From contig NZ_CP024202.1 of assembly GCF_003932755.1 (NCBI RefSeq), forward strand, positions 868,001 through 932,000: a stretch of DNA of 64,000 bases, given 5' to 3'. Below the pieces are notes generated by a model. It saw nothing but the letters and a program-made list of their open reading frames with translations, was not told the DNA's origin and searched no databases. The translations under genes were made by a program, and so were the position numbers. This document shows, piece after piece, positions 46,154-56,459 of this stretch. Positions within the stretch are counted from its first letter, which is position 1, and each line of letters starts with the position of its first letter. This DNA comes from Methylomicrobium sp. wino1. GTDB taxonomy: Bacteria; Pseudomonadota; Gammaproteobacteria; Methylococcales; Methylomonadaceae.

Positions 46154-48514
46154 CTATTTCGGCACAAAGAAAAATTCTCCCGACTCATGCCCCGCATGAT
46201 TGACCGGTGCGTATTGCGGAACTTGCTCGATACCGTACTTCGCTGCTATCGCTACGATATTGGCCGATACGTTCCGATATAATTCCTGGCCTTCGAGCAA
46301 AGAATCGTTGCGATCCAAGGCCTTGATGAAGGAGGCCGCAAAGACCGAATGCTCGCCGCCGCCGCCGTCCATGACCGGTTTCAATCCGCCCGAGGTCATC
46401 ACAGTCCGGGACCGGGCTTTGAGCATCGCTTTCAGCCATTCGGATTTCTTTTCAGGACTCATGCCGGCATCTAAACGCGCCAGTGAAGAGCGGGTCATCG
46501 CACCGGAGTAACAAGAATCGGCAACGACCATGACATGTTTTGCGGACATCGCATTCAAAATATCGGTGATTGAAATGGTCGAAATCCAATTCGCGTTATT
46601 GTCGGCTTCGGCATCCACCGGCAACCAATGGCCGCGCATGTTCACTTGGTCCAACTCGCCATGGCCGGCATAGTAGATCAGTAAATTATCCTTTTCGGTC
46701 AGCTTGGCCCGCATTTCATTCATCGCCGACAAAATCTGATAACGATTAGCGTCGATCAATAATTTAGTGTTAAAGCCGTATTTTTCGCGAAGAACCCGGT
46801 CTACTGCTCGCGCATCGTTAACCGGCGTATCGAGAGACGGAATTTTCTGATAACGGTTATTACCGATTATCAGGGCATGATAATGGCCGAAATCCAAACC
46901 TTTCCATGGGCTGACAGTCTGCAACCGGGAAATGTCTTCTTTACCGCGTTGACTATCGCTTATCGGGCCTTCCAAGGTCATTTTGAATTCGAGGCTTTCG
47001 CGTGCACCGTTGTTATCGACCGCGACGATTCTAACCGGCGTTTCCTGAGCAGTAATGGCGATGCTACTGTTAAAAAGGCCCCGTTCGTCGAAACGGCTTT
47101 TTACATCATTGATCAATACCGACAACATACCCGCCGGCGAACTGGCCTTGCCGATGATTTCCCGTTCTTTGACTGCAGAACGCAACGTTATGGTCGGCAC
47201 TCCGCGCACCCGGACGAAAGGCGGATCGATAATTTCGATCACGGGTTTTTGCGCCGCGGCTACAGTCACCGAAGACTTTTGTAATTGTTGGATTTCCTGC
47301 TCGTATCTTTGCTTGTCGGCTTCGAGTCTGGCAATCTGATCGGCCATGAGGCGTTCACGGTTTTCTTTTTCTTGTAAGTCCTTTTGAATTTTCTGTAGGG
47401 CATCTTGATGTTTGCGCTCGATTGCGTCCAATTGCTGCGTATCGCCCGCCGCCGGAGTGGCCGACACGCCACTCTTGGCCGACAACAATTCTTGCTCGGT
47501 TTTTGCCAATTGCGCCTCGGCGCTGACTAATTTAAGCTGAACTTCGCCGGTCTCGGTCTGTTGTTTTTTGAGTTGGCTGTAGATTTGATTGGCCCTGTTT
47601 TCGGTTTCCTGCAATTTGCTGTTGAGTTGTTCGACTTCTTGACGATACTGCTTTTCAAGATTGCCGATCTGAGCCGTGTAAGCCGATAATTCCCGTTCCG
47701 CATCTTGCAATTTACGCTTTAAACCGGGGATTGCGACATTGTCGCCCCGGCCGATAGCCGCATCTAATTTCGACTGGCTATTGTTACGTTCGTCTAGGTA
47801 GCGTTGCAGTTTTTGTTGGCTTTCCTGTAATTGACGCTGCGTTTTCGCGAGTTCGTCCGATAAGCGACTTGCTTCATTGCGGCTGTTGTTGAGTTCGGCT
47901 TTGAGCCATTTGATTTCCTCCAGCAAGCCTTCATCCTGCGAAGTTTGGAGAGTTGCCGCATAGGGAAGATCTTTCTCGTCGAGCCCCGAGGCTTTCTGGT
48001 ACCATTCCATAGCAGCGGCGGAATCCTGCTCGACACCAAGCCCCTTTTCATAGAGATAACCGAGACTTAATTGCGCTCGCTTGTTGCCCTGCTCGGCCGC
48101 CCTTTTAAACCATAACGCCGCGCTTTGATAATCCGGCTGCGTCCCAAGCCCTTTTTGAAAAATTTCCCCGACATAGGCCTGAGCTTCGGCGTCTCCCTCT
48201 TGTGCGGCTGGGAGCCATAAGTTTAATGCGGTCGCATAATTCGAGCGATCGAACGCGACATAATCGCCGCCCCGAATTTCGCAGTCCAGCGCGGTGGTCT
48301 TGATCGGAATCTTGGCCGTTAAAAAGGTCATCATCCGGCCCATTCTTCTAATTTGACCGGGCAGGAGACAATCCACTATATAAAGTTTATCGGCATCTTG
48401 CATCTGTTCCACTTTCGCAAAATCCGCCGCGCGCTCCTTGACCCCGGCGGTATCAGCCGTACAGGCGGTTAGAATAACGAGTGCCATGGAAGTATAAAAG
48501 GGAACCGGTTTCAT
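46154..48514 (-). CDS. Caspase-like lipoprotein with Sel1 repeats and coiled coil
   Basis: 786 residues. Lipobox VILTAC (Cys 18). Sel1/TPR-like repeats at about 90-175 (EAQAYVGEIFQKGLGTQPDY, RAQLSLGYLYEKGLGVEQD) are followed by a long coiled coil (about 200-430), a beta domain, and a caspase domain from about 545: HYHALIIGNNRYQKIPSLDT, catalytic His in LLIYYAGHGELD, catalytic Cys in MVVADSCYSGAM. All catalytic residues are present. It is anchored outside the inner membrane. A decayed partial copy of its 3' end lies at 42305. Confidence 0.9.
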   Translation of the reverse strand: MKPVPFYTSMALVILTACTADTAGVKERAADFAKVEQMQDADKLYIVDCLLPGQIRRMGRMMTFLTAKIPIKTTALDCEIRGGDYVAFDRSNYATALNLWLPAAQEGDAEAQAYVGEIFQKGLGTQPDYQSAALWFKRAAEQGNKRAQLSLGYLYEKGLGVEQDSAAAMEWYQKASGLDEKDLPYAATLQTSQDEGLLEEIKWLKAELNNSRNEASRLSDELAKTQRQLQESQQKLQRYLDERNNSQSKLDAAIGRGDNVAIPGLKRKLQDAERELSAYTAQIGNLEKQYRQEVEQLNSKLQETENRANQIYSQLKKQQTETGEVQLKLVSAEAQLAKTEQELLSAKSGVSATPAAGDTQQLDAIERKHQDALQKIQKDLQEKENRERLMADQIARLEADKQRYEQEIQQLQKSSVTVAAAQKPVIEIIDPPFVRVRGVPTITLRSAVKEREIIGKASSPAGMLSVLINDVKSRFDERGLFNSSIAITAQETPVRIVAVDNNGARESLEFKMTLEGPISDSQRGKEDISRLQTVSPWKGLDFGHYHALIIGNNRYQKIPSLDTPVNDARAVDRVLREKYGFNTKLLIDANRYQILSAMNEMRAKLTEKDNLLIYYAGHGELDQVNMRGHWLPVDAEADNNANWISTISITDILNAMSAKHVMVVADSCYSGAMTRSSLARLDAGMSPEKKSEWLKAMLKARSRTVMTSGGLKPVMDGGGGEHSVFAASFIKALDRNDSLLEGQELYRNVSANIVAIAAKYGIEQVPQYAPVNHAGHESGEFFFVPK

Positions 48515-49133
48515 ACGTTAACGCCGAATTACAATTGTTAACCTAAGTTTATAGATGTACAGACTCGATCGGTGCTTGTCGAATTTCGATTAACTTCATT
48601 CCATCAAACGATGGAAATTCACACCATGAAATTATTTTCATCATAAATATTTATATTTTGTGAATGGTTACACAAAACGAATCATAGTACTAGTTTTTAA
48701 TTTTTTCCAGTTTCAAAATAATCCGCTTAGGTGAGATTACCGAATTAGATTCGATTCGATAGTTGGTTTGAATACACCAGGCTGTACCAAGCCTTAACAA
48801 ATGTAGTGACCATACTCTAAGGCATTGAATTATATACGTTAAAAATTACACCCATTTTCGTTGCAGTGCAATAATAATAATTTTTAATTGTTTTCAATAT
48901 CTTATGGCCGACAAATGTTAAAGCTGGGTTAAAACGGCAAAGCGATTAATTTCAAAAATTAAGAGTTTTTTTAAAGAAAATTCGGCAATCGATGCCAAAA
49001 TCTAATGAAGAGAAGGGGGAACTAAAATTTAGACCTTCCATGGTCAAAATATCTAACGCTATACGCGAACGAATAGATCGAATTAAACCTATACGCGGAA
49101 TAATTCATTATTCACTGCTTACCGCTTACCAAA
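48515..49133. other. AT-rich intergenic region without supported genes
   Basis: About 620 bases. A 74-codon frame at 48992-49216 runs into the antisense of speD and has no support. The AT-rich part upstream of the 48514 start could hold its promoter. I see no strong hairpin. Confidence 0.5.
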
Positions 49134-49922
49134 TTAAGCATAATTTCTACCATAAAATATTTCAGCCATTTCCTGTTGTAATTGTTCTTGTATGGCTTCC
49201 TTTTCTTCTTCGTTGAACGCGCTTTCTTTTTCGAACAAATAATTTTCCAACTCGGTTTCTTTCAACATCATTTTGGTATGGAAAAGATGTTCTTGATAGA
49301 CATTAACGTCGATCATTTGATATTTTTCGCGTGTATCTTCCGAGATATATTTTTGAATCGACGTAATATTATGATCGATATAATGCTTTTGCCCCGATAC
49401 ATCACGTGTAAAGCCGCGTATTTTATAATCCATGATCACAATATCGGATTCAAAACTATGAATCAGATAGTTTAATGCTTTTAACGGCGATATCTGACCG
49501 CAAGTCGATACATCGATATCGGCACGGAATGTGCTGATCTCGGTATCGGGATGACATTCGGGATAGGTATGCACGGTGATATGGCTCTTGTCCAAATGCG
49601 CGAGCACGGTTTCGGGCAGCGGTCCCGGCGACTCGCTGTTGAGTTGCTCGGCATCGACTTCAGTATCCATACCCTCGGCAATCAACATGGTCACGCTGGC
49701 ACCTTGCGGATCGTAATCTTGATGCGCAATATTCAGAATATTGGCGCCGATAATTTCGGCGACATCCTTTAATATTTGTGTGAGACGGTCGGCATTGTAA
49801 GCCTCATCGATATAGTCTATATAAGCCTGTTTTTGATCGGCCGGTGTATAACAAACATCGTAAATATTAAAGCTGAGCGACTTTGTTAAATTGTTAAAGC
49901 CGTGTAATTTTAATTTTTTCAA
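49134..49922 (-). CDS. speD: S-adenosylmethionine decarboxylase proenzyme (class 1A)
   Basis: 262 residues, close to the 264 of E. coli SpeD. The self-cleavage Ser is S113 in [13 protein letters not shown], which becomes the pyruvoyl group. The second conserved block is [19 protein letters not shown], and [14 protein letters not shown] is also typical. It makes the aminopropyl donor for spermidine synthesis. It lies beside an osmC-like gene and vfr, an arrangement seen in pseudomonads. Confidence 0.97.
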   Translation of the reverse strand: MKKLKLHGFNNLTKSLSFNIYDVCYTPADQKQAYIDYIDEAYNADRLTQILKDVAEIIGANILNIAHQDYDPQGASVTMLIAEGMDTEVDAEQLNSESPGPLPETVLAHLDKSHITVHTYPECHPDTEISTFRADIDVSTCGQISPLKALNYLIHSFESDIVIMDYKIRGFTRDVSGQKHYIDHNITSIQKYISEDTREKYQMIDVNVYQEHLFHTKMMLKETELENYLFEKESAFNEEEKEAIQEQLQQEMAEIFYGRNYA

Positions 49923-49928
49923 AATTTA

Positions 49929-50345
49929 TTAAACCTCCATTACTTCAAAGTCGTGGGTAACCTCTGCCGTTTTACCCAGCATGATGGATGCGGAACAATA
50001 TTTTTCCGCCGATAAATTTATCGCGCGTTCTACAGCATTCGCTTTAAGTTCACGTCCGGTTACGACAAAATGCAAATGAATTTTGGTGAACACGCTGGGT
50101 ATGGAGTCCGCTCGTTCAGCCGTTATTTCGACACGACAATCGACGATGTCGTTTCTGCCTTTGCGCAAAATGTCTACGACATCGAAAGACGAGCAACCGC
50201 CTAGTCCGAGTAAAATCATTTCCATCGGCCTCGCCCCCATGTTACGTCCGCCATGGTCTGGCGAACCGTCCATGACCACCGCATGTCCGCTACCGGTTTC
50301 GCCAACAAACATAACACCGTCAACCCATTTAACTTTCGCTTCCAT
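49929..50345 (-). CDS. OsmC family protein (YhfA-like)
   Basis: 138 residues from the ATG at 50345; the ATG at 50375 would add ten less conserved residues. The OsmC peroxidase fold carries both cysteines, in LLGLGGCSSFDVVDIL and AEKYCSASIML. It probably reduces organic hydroperoxides. It starts upstream of speD with a six-base gap, so the two are co-transcribed. Confidence 0.93.
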   Translation of the reverse strand: MEAKVKWVDGVMFVGETGSGHAVVMDGSPDHGGRNMGARPMEMILLGLGGCSSFDVVDILRKGRNDIVDCRVEITAERADSIPSVFTKIHLHFVVTGRELKANAVERAINLSAEKYCSASIMLGKTAEVTHDFEVMEV

Positions 50346-50489
50346 CTGTCTATACCGACTCAATAAAAGTCGCATAGATTACCACACCAGGCTAAATTTA
50401 AAAGATCATCATTGTTGATTTTTTTATAAAAATGCGGCACTGTTAGCGGAATTTTTTTTTACAACATAGTTAGAGGATGATTAGTTGTT

Positions 50490-51143
50490 ATGACCCCTAG
50501 TAAGCTAAACCCGGCATATAGAGATGCATTGGAGCCTTTTTTACACTTGTGCCATACCAAGTCCTACCCGGCTAAAACCACCATCATTCGTCCCGGCGAT
50601 ACCGGTGACCGCCTCTATTTTATTATTGAAGGCTCTGTTAGTATCGGTGTCGAAGACGAAGACGGCCGTGAATTGATCCTTGCTTATTTGAACAAGCACG
50701 ACTTTATCGGCGAAATCGGTGTATTTAAGCCGACCGACACCCGTGAAGTCAGTGTTAACACACGAACACCCTGCAAATTGGCGGAAATCGGTTATGAAAG
50801 GCTAAAACAAGCATTAAAAAAAGAATTGTTGGAATATGCTCCCGAAATCCTGTCCATGCTCGGCGAACAATTAGCGTCTCGCCTTTTGATCACCAGCCGC
50901 AAATTCCGCGACCTCGCCTTCATGGATGTGGAAGGCCGTATCGCTCGCACCCTTCTCGACCTAGCAAAAGAACCGGATGCCGTTACTCACCCGGACGGCA
51001 TGCAACTGCGCATCACCCGACAAGAAATCGGCCGTATTGTCGGTTGTTCTCGGGAAATGGCGGGAAGAGTGCTCAAAGAACTTGAAGATAAAGGCCTGAT
51101 TACCGCCCACGGCAAAACCATCGTCGTCTTCGGCACCCGTTGA
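50490..51143 (+). CDS. vfr: Crp/Vfr-type cAMP-responsive regulator
   Basis: 217 residues. The cAMP-binding beta-roll has GDTGDRLYFIIEGSVSIG and the phosphate cassette FIGEIGVFKPTDTREVSV. The helix-turn-helix ITRQEIGRIVGCSREMAGRV is nearly that of Crp/Vfr, so its DNA target is likely the TGTGA-type site. It is divergent from the osmC-speD pair. It is a candidate receptor for cAMP from the CHASE2 cyclase at 6513. Confidence 0.92.
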   Translation: MTPSKLNPAYRDALEPFLHLCHTKSYPAKTTIIRPGDTGDRLYFIIEGSVSIGVEDEDGRELILAYLNKHDFIGEIGVFKPTDTREVSVNTRTPCKLAEIGYERLKQALKKELLEYAPEILSMLGEQLASRLLITSRKFRDLAFMDVEGRIARTLLDLAKEPDAVTHPDGMQLRITRQEIGRIVGCSREMAGRVLKELEDKGLITAHGKTIVVFGTR

Positions 51144-51161
51144 CGTAATCGTTATTCATTG

Positions 51162-51641
51162 ATGGTCGATAGTTGTTTATGCGGTTCGGGGCTCCCCTAC
51201 GAACAATGCTGCCAAACCTATCATAACGGTAGCCGCTTTGCCGAAACCGCCGAAATCTTAATGCGCTCGCGTTTTACGGCTTATGCCTATCATGACGCTG
51301 CTTATCTTTTAGCAACCTGGGACAATGCTAAAAAGCCTCAGTCTATCGATTTTTCTAAAGATAAAACGGTTTGGACCAAGCTCGAAATCGTCAACGTCAA
51401 AAAAGGCGATAAAAACGACGCTAAAGGTTTAGTGGAATTTAAAGCCTATTTTACACTCGATGGCGAAGAGCAAGTCATACACGAACTCAGCCGTTTCAAA
51501 AAATCCGGCGGTCACTGGTATTATCTGGACGGGCTAGTCAAATCGGTCGGCCTACCGAAAACGGAAAGCGGCCAAGCCAAAAATGCCCCATGCCCATGCG
51601 GCAGCGGAAAAAAATTCAAACGTTGTTGCGGACAAAATTAA
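51162..51641 (+). CDS. YchJ-like SEC-C zinc-binding protein
   Basis: 159 residues from the ATG at 51162. SEC-C motifs at both ends (CLCGSGLPYEQCC and CPCGSGKKFKRCCG) flank an NTF2-like YchJ core (AEILMRSRFTAYAYHDAAYL). The function of YchJ proteins is not established. It is 18 bases downstream of vfr and probably in the same transcript. Confidence 0.93.
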   Translation: MVDSCLCGSGLPYEQCCQTYHNGSRFAETAEILMRSRFTAYAYHDAAYLLATWDNAKKPQSIDFSKDKTVWTKLEIVNVKKGDKNDAKGLVEFKAYFTLDGEEQVIHELSRFKKSGGHWYYLDGLVKSVGLPKTESGQAKNAPCPCGSGKKFKRCCGQN

Positions 51642-51701
51642 AGCAACTTTTTTTGCCTCATTCAGTCATATTTCAACATCCATCAAAAAAGGGGGGCGGC
51701 A

Positions 51702-52232
51702 ATGAATCAGCATTTAGCAGCAATCAGGGCTTACCACGACGCATTAGCGATTCCGCAAGCCGAGCACGGGGTACCCGTCGAAGCTTCCGATATGGATATC
51801 ATTCTACGTCAGGCTTTATTAATGGACGGCGGCAGCGAAACCTTTAAGGCGATCAAATCCGGCGAAATGGCCGCTATCCTGGCCGGCTTGACCGATCTCG
51901 CCTATTACGCGTTGGGCGCCATTGCGCTTTCGGGGGATGATGTTAGCGATGAACCGGTGGATTGGCGGCACGACGGCTTCGTGCTATCGGTCATGACGTT
52001 GTTGTCGGAGGAAATCGATCGTTGTAAAGACGGCGATGCCAAAAACTATTCAGCACTCTATTGCTTATGCGTCCACTTGACCAAAGCTTTTTTAAACGCC
52101 GACTTCAACGGCGCCTTTCAGTGCGTTCACGCCAATAATATGGCCAGACTGAATGCAATAAAAAACGCCGATGGATTGACTCAATTGCAATTACCGAAAG
52201 CGCCGGACTTGAGCGAATTCATGTATGAATAA
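51702..52232 (+). CDS. MazG-like / PRA-PH superfamily nucleotide pyrophosphohydrolase
   Basis: 176 residues; GGGGGG lies ten bases before the ATG. The all-alpha fold has an acidic active-site pattern: FKAIKSGEMAAILAGLTDLAYYALGA and a later DWRHDGFVLSVMTLLSEEID. It resembles phage-type and Pseudomonas phosphoribosyl-ATP pyrophosphohydrolase-like proteins. It probably hydrolyses non-canonical NTPs. Third gene of the vfr-ychJ group. Confidence 0.75.
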   Translation: MNQHLAAIRAYHDALAIPQAEHGVPVEASDMDIILRQALLMDGGSETFKAIKSGEMAAILAGLTDLAYYALGAIALSGDDVSDEPVDWRHDGFVLSVMTLLSEEIDRCKDGDAKNYSALYCLCVHLTKAFLNADFNGAFQCVHANNMARLNAIKNADGLTQLQLPKAPDLSEFMYE

Positions 52233-52399
52233 CGATGCTAAGGAGTTAGTCGCAAATAACTTCCTTAATTTACGGAGGGTTTCCACGGTCCTCCGCTCAT
52301 CGTTATACACAAGTATCAGTAAACTTGCTAAACAGAGACTATCGAATATCCGGGAACGGTACGGTTTGATAAATCTGCGGATATTGAACGGCAGTGGCT

Positions 52400-52478
52400 T
52401 CGAAATCGCGATCATGGGATCGCCCCCACAGAAGCATCCGCCCCCCTTGTGGGAGCGACGCCTTCGTCGCGATTTCGA
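52400..52478. repeat. REP-like palindromic repeat
   Basis: Arms TCGAAATCGCGA and TCGCGATTTCGA enclose GTGGGAGCGACGCC, a dispersed motif common in gammaproteobacterial genomes. A second REP-like unit with TTCCCACGCTGTAGCGGTGG spans about 52570-52672. Together they fill the 52233-52708 gap, which has no gene. Confidence 0.65.
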
Positions 52479-52708
52479 GGCCGAGAGTGTTAAGCAGCAA
52501 TAAAGGGTATCGAAGCCTCATTGGCTAAGATTGCAAAAGGGTAATGCATGACTTATGTATAACGATTAGCGGTCCTCCGTGGGGACCCATACCTTAGCTG
52601 CCGAGACAAGATCGGTATGCATTCCCACGCTGTAGCGGTGGGACGAGGTACGTTCCCACCTTCTGGAAAGGAGGAATCAAAAAGGCTTACGTTATTTCGT
52701 GCCCATTC

Positions 52709-53542
52709 CTAAACCGAAATTGCCGCCTTGATATGTGCGTGTGCCTGGTAATCGAGCATCTCAAAATCTTCGAAGCGATAATCGAATATCGATTCCGGCT
52801 TGCGTTTTATCGCTAAGCGAGGCAAGGGATACGGCTTGCGCGTCAATTGCAATTTAGCCTGCTCCAGGTGATTCGAATACAAATGGACATCGCCGCCGGT
52901 CCAAATAAAATCGCCAACCTCTAAGCCGCTCTGCTGCGCGGCGATATGCGTCAATAACGCATAACTGGCGATATTGAACGGCAACCCCAAAAAAGTATCA
53001 CAGCTGCGCTGATACAACTGACAAGATAATTTGCCGTCGGCAACATAAAACTGAAACAACGCATGACAAGGCGCCAATGCCATTTTTCCGTTGGTGACGT
53101 TTTGCTGCGGACTCAAATTTTCATCGGGCAAATCAGCAACATTCCAAGCCGAAACGATCATGCGCCGGCTATTAGGGTTGCTTTTTATTTGCTCAAGTAC
53201 TGTAGCAATCTGATCGATATACGTTTTATCCGGAGACGGCCATGAACGCCATTGATAACCGTACACCGGCCCCAAACCTCCGTCGGCATCGGCCCATTCG
53301 TCCCAAATCGTCACCCCATGCCGATGCAAATAATCCAAACGGGTATCGCCCTGCAAAAACCAAAGCAGCTCATGAATGATCGATTTCAAATGAATTTTTT
53401 TGGTCGTCACCAACGGAAATCCATCAGCCAACGAAAAACGCATTTGATGACCGAAAATCGATAAAGTACCGCTACCAGTTCTATCGCCTTTCAACGTCCC
53501 TTCGGTTAAGATTTTTTCCAATAAATTCAGATATTGCTTCAT
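52709..53542 (-). CDS. thyA: Thymidylate synthase
   Basis: 277 residues from the ATG at 53542, which overlaps the lgt stop (ATGA). N-terminus [20 protein letters not shown], catalytic Cys in [12 protein letters not shown], folate/dUMP block [19 protein letters not shown], and [16 protein letters not shown]. It methylates dUMP to dTMP with methylene-tetrahydrofolate. Confidence 0.98.
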   Translation of the reverse strand: MKQYLNLLEKILTEGTLKGDRTGSGTLSIFGHQMRFSLADGFPLVTTKKIHLKSIIHELLWFLQGDTRLDYLHRHGVTIWDEWADADGGLGPVYGYQWRSWPSPDKTYIDQIATVLEQIKSNPNSRRMIVSAWNVADLPDENLSPQQNVTNGKMALAPCHALFQFYVADGKLSCQLYQRSCDTFLGLPFNIASYALLTHIAAQQSGLEVGDFIWTGGDVHLYSNHLEQAKLQLTRKPYPLPRLAIKRKPESIFDYRFEDFEMLDYQAHAHIKAAISV

Positions 53543-54321
53543 GCAGTTTTTCTGTAAGCCCAATAGAACATAAATCCGCCGATTAAAATCATCGGCGTCG
53601 ACAATATCTGCCCCATCGTGACCCAATCCAACATCAAATAACCCAGATGCGCATCGGGCATGCGATAAAATTCGACAAAAAATCGAAAGCAGCCGTAAAG
53701 CATCACCGCCAAGCCGGTCGCGGCCATTGTCGGCCTCGGTTTACTGCTATATATCCAAAGCACGACGAACAACACGAACCCTTCGAGAAACGCTTCGTAA
53801 AGCTGCGAAGGATGACGCGGCAAAGGCCCGGCATTCGGAAACACCATCCCCCAAGGGACATGGGTCGTTCGCCCCCACAATTCGGCATTGATAAAATTAC
53901 CGATGCGACCCGCGCCCAATCCGATCGGCGCCAGCGGCGCGATAATGTCGGTCAATTGCATCATGGTGCAATTATGTTTCCGCCCGAAAATCCACATTGC
54001 AACAAACACGCCGAGCATACCGCCGTGAAAGGACATGCCGCCTTGCCAAATTTTGTAAATGATGTTCGGATCGTTCAAAAACTCACTGAAGTTATAAAAC
54101 AAAATATAACCCAATCGTCCGCCCAATATGACTCCTAACGCACCATAAGTAACAAGGTCTTCGATCGCTTCCGGTTTAATCGGCGACCAAGACTGATCGG
54201 CTCTTTTTTTGCCTAACACCCATACGGCGGCAAATCCGATCAAGTACATTAAGCCATACCAATGAACTTTTACGGGACCCAAACTAAACGCAACAGGATC
54301 GATATTAGGATAAGTCAGCAT
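53539..54321 (-). CDS. lgt: Prolipoprotein diacylglyceryl transferase
   Basis: 260 residues from the ATG at 54321; a TTG at 54333 is less likely. Seven membrane helices, with the Lgt signature [13 protein letters not shown] and HGGMLG with catalytic His. It attaches diacylglycerol to lipobox cysteines, so it processes the lipoproteins of the curli-like locus. lgt-thyA is a conserved pair. Confidence 0.98.
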   Translation of the reverse strand: MLTYPNIDPVAFSLGPVKVHWYGLMYLIGFAAVWVLGKKRADQSWSPIKPEAIEDLVTYGALGVILGGRLGYILFYNFSEFLNDPNIIYKIWQGGMSFHGGMLGVFVAMWIFGRKHNCTMMQLTDIIAPLAPIGLGAGRIGNFINAELWGRTTHVPWGMVFPNAGPLPRHPSQLYEAFLEGFVLFVVLWIYSSKPRPTMAATGLAVMLYGCFRFFVEFYRMPDAHLGYLMLDWVTMGQILSTPMILIGGFMFYWAYRKTA

Positions 54322-54512
54322 TTTTCTCGACAAGTAATGATTAACGGGCCTTTATTATACATGCCTAACGGTGACATCCCGATAATCACCAACTCTCTAT
54401 TGTCATTCAATCGTCAACAAACATTCACCGATTTGTCACAGACTGCGGTTATTTTGTTAAGTGCTGCACAAAAAAACGAACGAGATCCTTAACTTTAACC
54501 TAGAGACGAATC

Positions 54513-55193
54513 ATGAATTTTACTAAAACGACCCTTTCTGCGGCTATTTTGTCGACCAGCTTGGCTTTTTCCGGAATATCCGAAGCCGCTTTGGAAAAAC
54601 GTATCGAGGGCATGTGGTACGACACCGATTTGAACGTGACTTGGCTGGATATGACCGCAACCGGTAAAACATGGGATGAAGCGGTCGCATGGGCGAACAC
54701 TCTGAGCCATGCCGGTTTTGAAGGCTGGCGCCTACCGTCCGTAAACCCCGTCAACGGCACGGATTTCCAATACGGCGTTGAATTTGAGGGCGTTAACTAT
54801 GAAACTGCTGACGGCAGCTCGGACTGGGGTTGGAACATTACCAGCCCGAATTCTGAATTGTCGCACTTATTCTATGTCACCTTAGGTAATGCCGGTTCTT
54901 ACGATATCGACGGTAACTACATCGACGGCACACTGAGCAACACGGGGCCTTTCAAAAATTTGCAAGCCGGCGTTTACTGGACCGGTACCGAATTTTTCCT
55001 GGATACCGAAGATTTCGCCTGGATTTTCCAAACCGATCTGGGTCTACAAATCGATAATCTGAAATCATGGCAAAATCTATCCATAGCGGTTCGCGACGGC
55101 GATTTTGCACCGGTACCGGTTCCTGCTGCTGTGTGGTTTTTCATCAGCGGTTTAGTAGGTTTGGTCGGCATTCGCCGTAAAGCGATCGCCTAA
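54513..55193 (+). CDS. Exported PEP-CTERM-like protein with DUF1566-like domain
   Basis: 226 residues. The signal peptide (ILSTSLAFSGISEA) is followed by a DUF1566/Lcl-like fold (TWDEAVAWANTLSHAGFEGW RLPS, VYWTGTEF). The C-terminus VPVPAAVWFFISGLVGLVGI then RRK is a sorting signal of the VPxPAA PEP-CTERM kind. It should be handled by exosortase and archaeosortase-type enzymes, none of which is encoded in this window. Confidence 0.85.
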   Translation: MNFTKTTLSAAILSTSLAFSGISEAALEKRIEGMWYDTDLNVTWLDMTATGKTWDEAVAWANTLSHAGFEGWRLPSVNPVNGTDFQYGVEFEGVNYETADGSSDWGWNITSPNSELSHLFYVTLGNAGSYDIDGNYIDGTLSNTGPFKNLQAGVYWTGTEFFLDTEDFAWIFQTDLGLQIDNLKSWQNLSIAVRDGDFAPVPVPAAVWFFISGLVGLVGIRRKAIA

Positions 55194-55233
55194 TTTTTTA
55201 AAACATTTTAGTATCGAACATCTTGCTTTTTCA

Positions 55234-55272
55234 GGTCAATGCAGAAGACCGCTGTGGTCTGCTGCATTGACC
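55234..55272 (+). terminator. Hairpin after the PEP-CTERM-like gene
   Basis: GGTCAATGCAG and CTGCATTGACC, with additional pairing of AGACC and GGTCT, form a long stem 41 bases past the stop. No clear T-run follows, so it may be a bidirectional hairpin or REP unit instead of a terminator. Confidence 0.45.
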
Positions 55273-55336
55273 CCATAGGCGTTTGAAAACTTGGCGCATG
55301 CTATTTTGCCAAAGCTATAATACGCGCGGTCACCCA

Positions 55337-56335
55337 ATGGAACTCATATCGTCACCAATAAGCGAACTCTGTCAAAAAATTCGGCCCGGCAAGATCGCGC
55401 CGGATTTTTTGTTACCGGAAATAGACGAAATGCCGGTAACTTTTTATGAACAATACTGTGGCCAAGGCCCGGTCGTCATCGTATTTTCTAACAATCAAGC
55501 AACGCTCGCACGCTATGCACCCCTTGCAGATCATACTAGCCTACTCGTGGTATTGTCCGAAAAGCAAAATCAAGAGATCGATTCTCCATTTCCAATACTT
55601 CCGGATGACGGGCGCTTGACACAGGCTTTTTTAAACTCCTCACAGGTCAACGAACCGCTGGTCTTGATATTGCGGCCCACCTTGACCATTTTTGCCTGTC
55701 TTGAAAATCCCACTCTCAACGAAATACAGCACATCCTTGATGCAATACCGGCGCAAAACTCTATAGTTTGTAATGAAACCGCACCGGTTTTAATGGTTCC
55801 CGAAGTGTTGCCCTATTCGTTGTGTACACAATTGATTGCTGCTCATGAAGCGGATAACTTCGATAGCGGCATGGTGCGCATGGTCGCAGGTGAACCGGCA
55901 CTGATTCCCGATGCAAAGACTAAAATCAGACGCGATCATCGCTTAATCGATCCGGATTTGACTCAGGCTGTAAGTGATGCATTAGTCGAGCGATTATTGC
56001 CGGTTATTGCCCGTGCCTTTCATTATCCGGTGACCCGGCTGGAAGGTTATAAAGTCGTGGCCTATGATGCAATTACCGGCGGTTATTTTCGCCTGCACAG
56101 GGACAACATGACGCCGGATGCCAAACATCGGCGTTTTGCATTATCGCTAAATTTGAACGACGATTACACGGGAGGCGAAATCGTTTTTCCGGAATTCGGA
56201 GCCAAACGTTACCGTCCGCAGGTCGGAGGTGCGTTGGTATTTTCCGGAACCTTACTGCACGCCGCTACCGATGTGACTGCCGGTAAACGTTATGTATTGT
56301 TGACGTTTATGTGGGGGGATGAGGTTAGCGGTTAG
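55337..56335 (+). CDS. Peroxiredoxin-like / 2OG-Fe(II) oxygenase fusion
   Basis: 332 residues from the ATG at 55337. Residues 1-150 form a thioredoxin/peroxiredoxin-like fold (GKIAPDFLLPE, VVIVFSNNQATL) that lacks the peroxidatic Cys at the usual place. Residues 160-332 are a prolyl-4-hydroxylase-type oxygenase: iron ligands in YFRLHRDNM (His, Asp) and TLLHAATDV (His), and 2-oxoglutarate Arg in GKRYVLLTF. Known fusions of this type are predicted hydroxylases of unknown target. The stop codon and last residues lie in the 7-bp tandem repeat. Confidence 0.88.
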   Translation: MELISSPISELCQKIRPGKIAPDFLLPEIDEMPVTFYEQYCGQGPVVIVFSNNQATLARYAPLADHTSLLVVLSEKQNQEIDSPFPILPDDGRLTQAFLNSSQVNEPLVLILRPTLTIFACLENPTLNEIQHILDAIPAQNSIVCNETAPVLMVPEVLPYSLCTQLIAAHEADNFDSGMVRMVAGEPALIPDAKTKIRRDHRLIDPDLTQAVSDALVERLLPVIARAFHYPVTRLEGYKVVAYDAITGGYFRLHRDNMTPDAKHRRFALSLNLNDDYTGGEIVFPEFGAKRYRPQVGGALVFSGTLLHAATDVTAGKRYVLLTFMWGDEVSG

Positions 56336-56386
56336 CGGTTAGCGGTTAGCGGTTAGCGGTTAGCGGTTAGCGGTTAGCGGTTAGCG
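56323..56386. repeat. Tandem GGTTAGC repeat, about nine copies
   Basis: A 7-bp unit repeats for 64 bases without a mismatch. Its first copies encode the last codons and the TAG stop of the oxygenase gene. Because TAG falls in the second unit, changes in copy number would not alter the protein. Confidence 0.95.
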
Positions 56387-56459
56387 AATTGTAACGGTAA
56401 TGATGCGTCTGTCAAATTCCATGACTTCTTTCATGATTTATCCTTTAAGCGCTTCGCGT

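Noticed and set aside
48992-49216. 74-codon plus-strand frame before speD
   Set aside because: Its second half is antisense to speD and its first half is low-complexity intergenic DNA.
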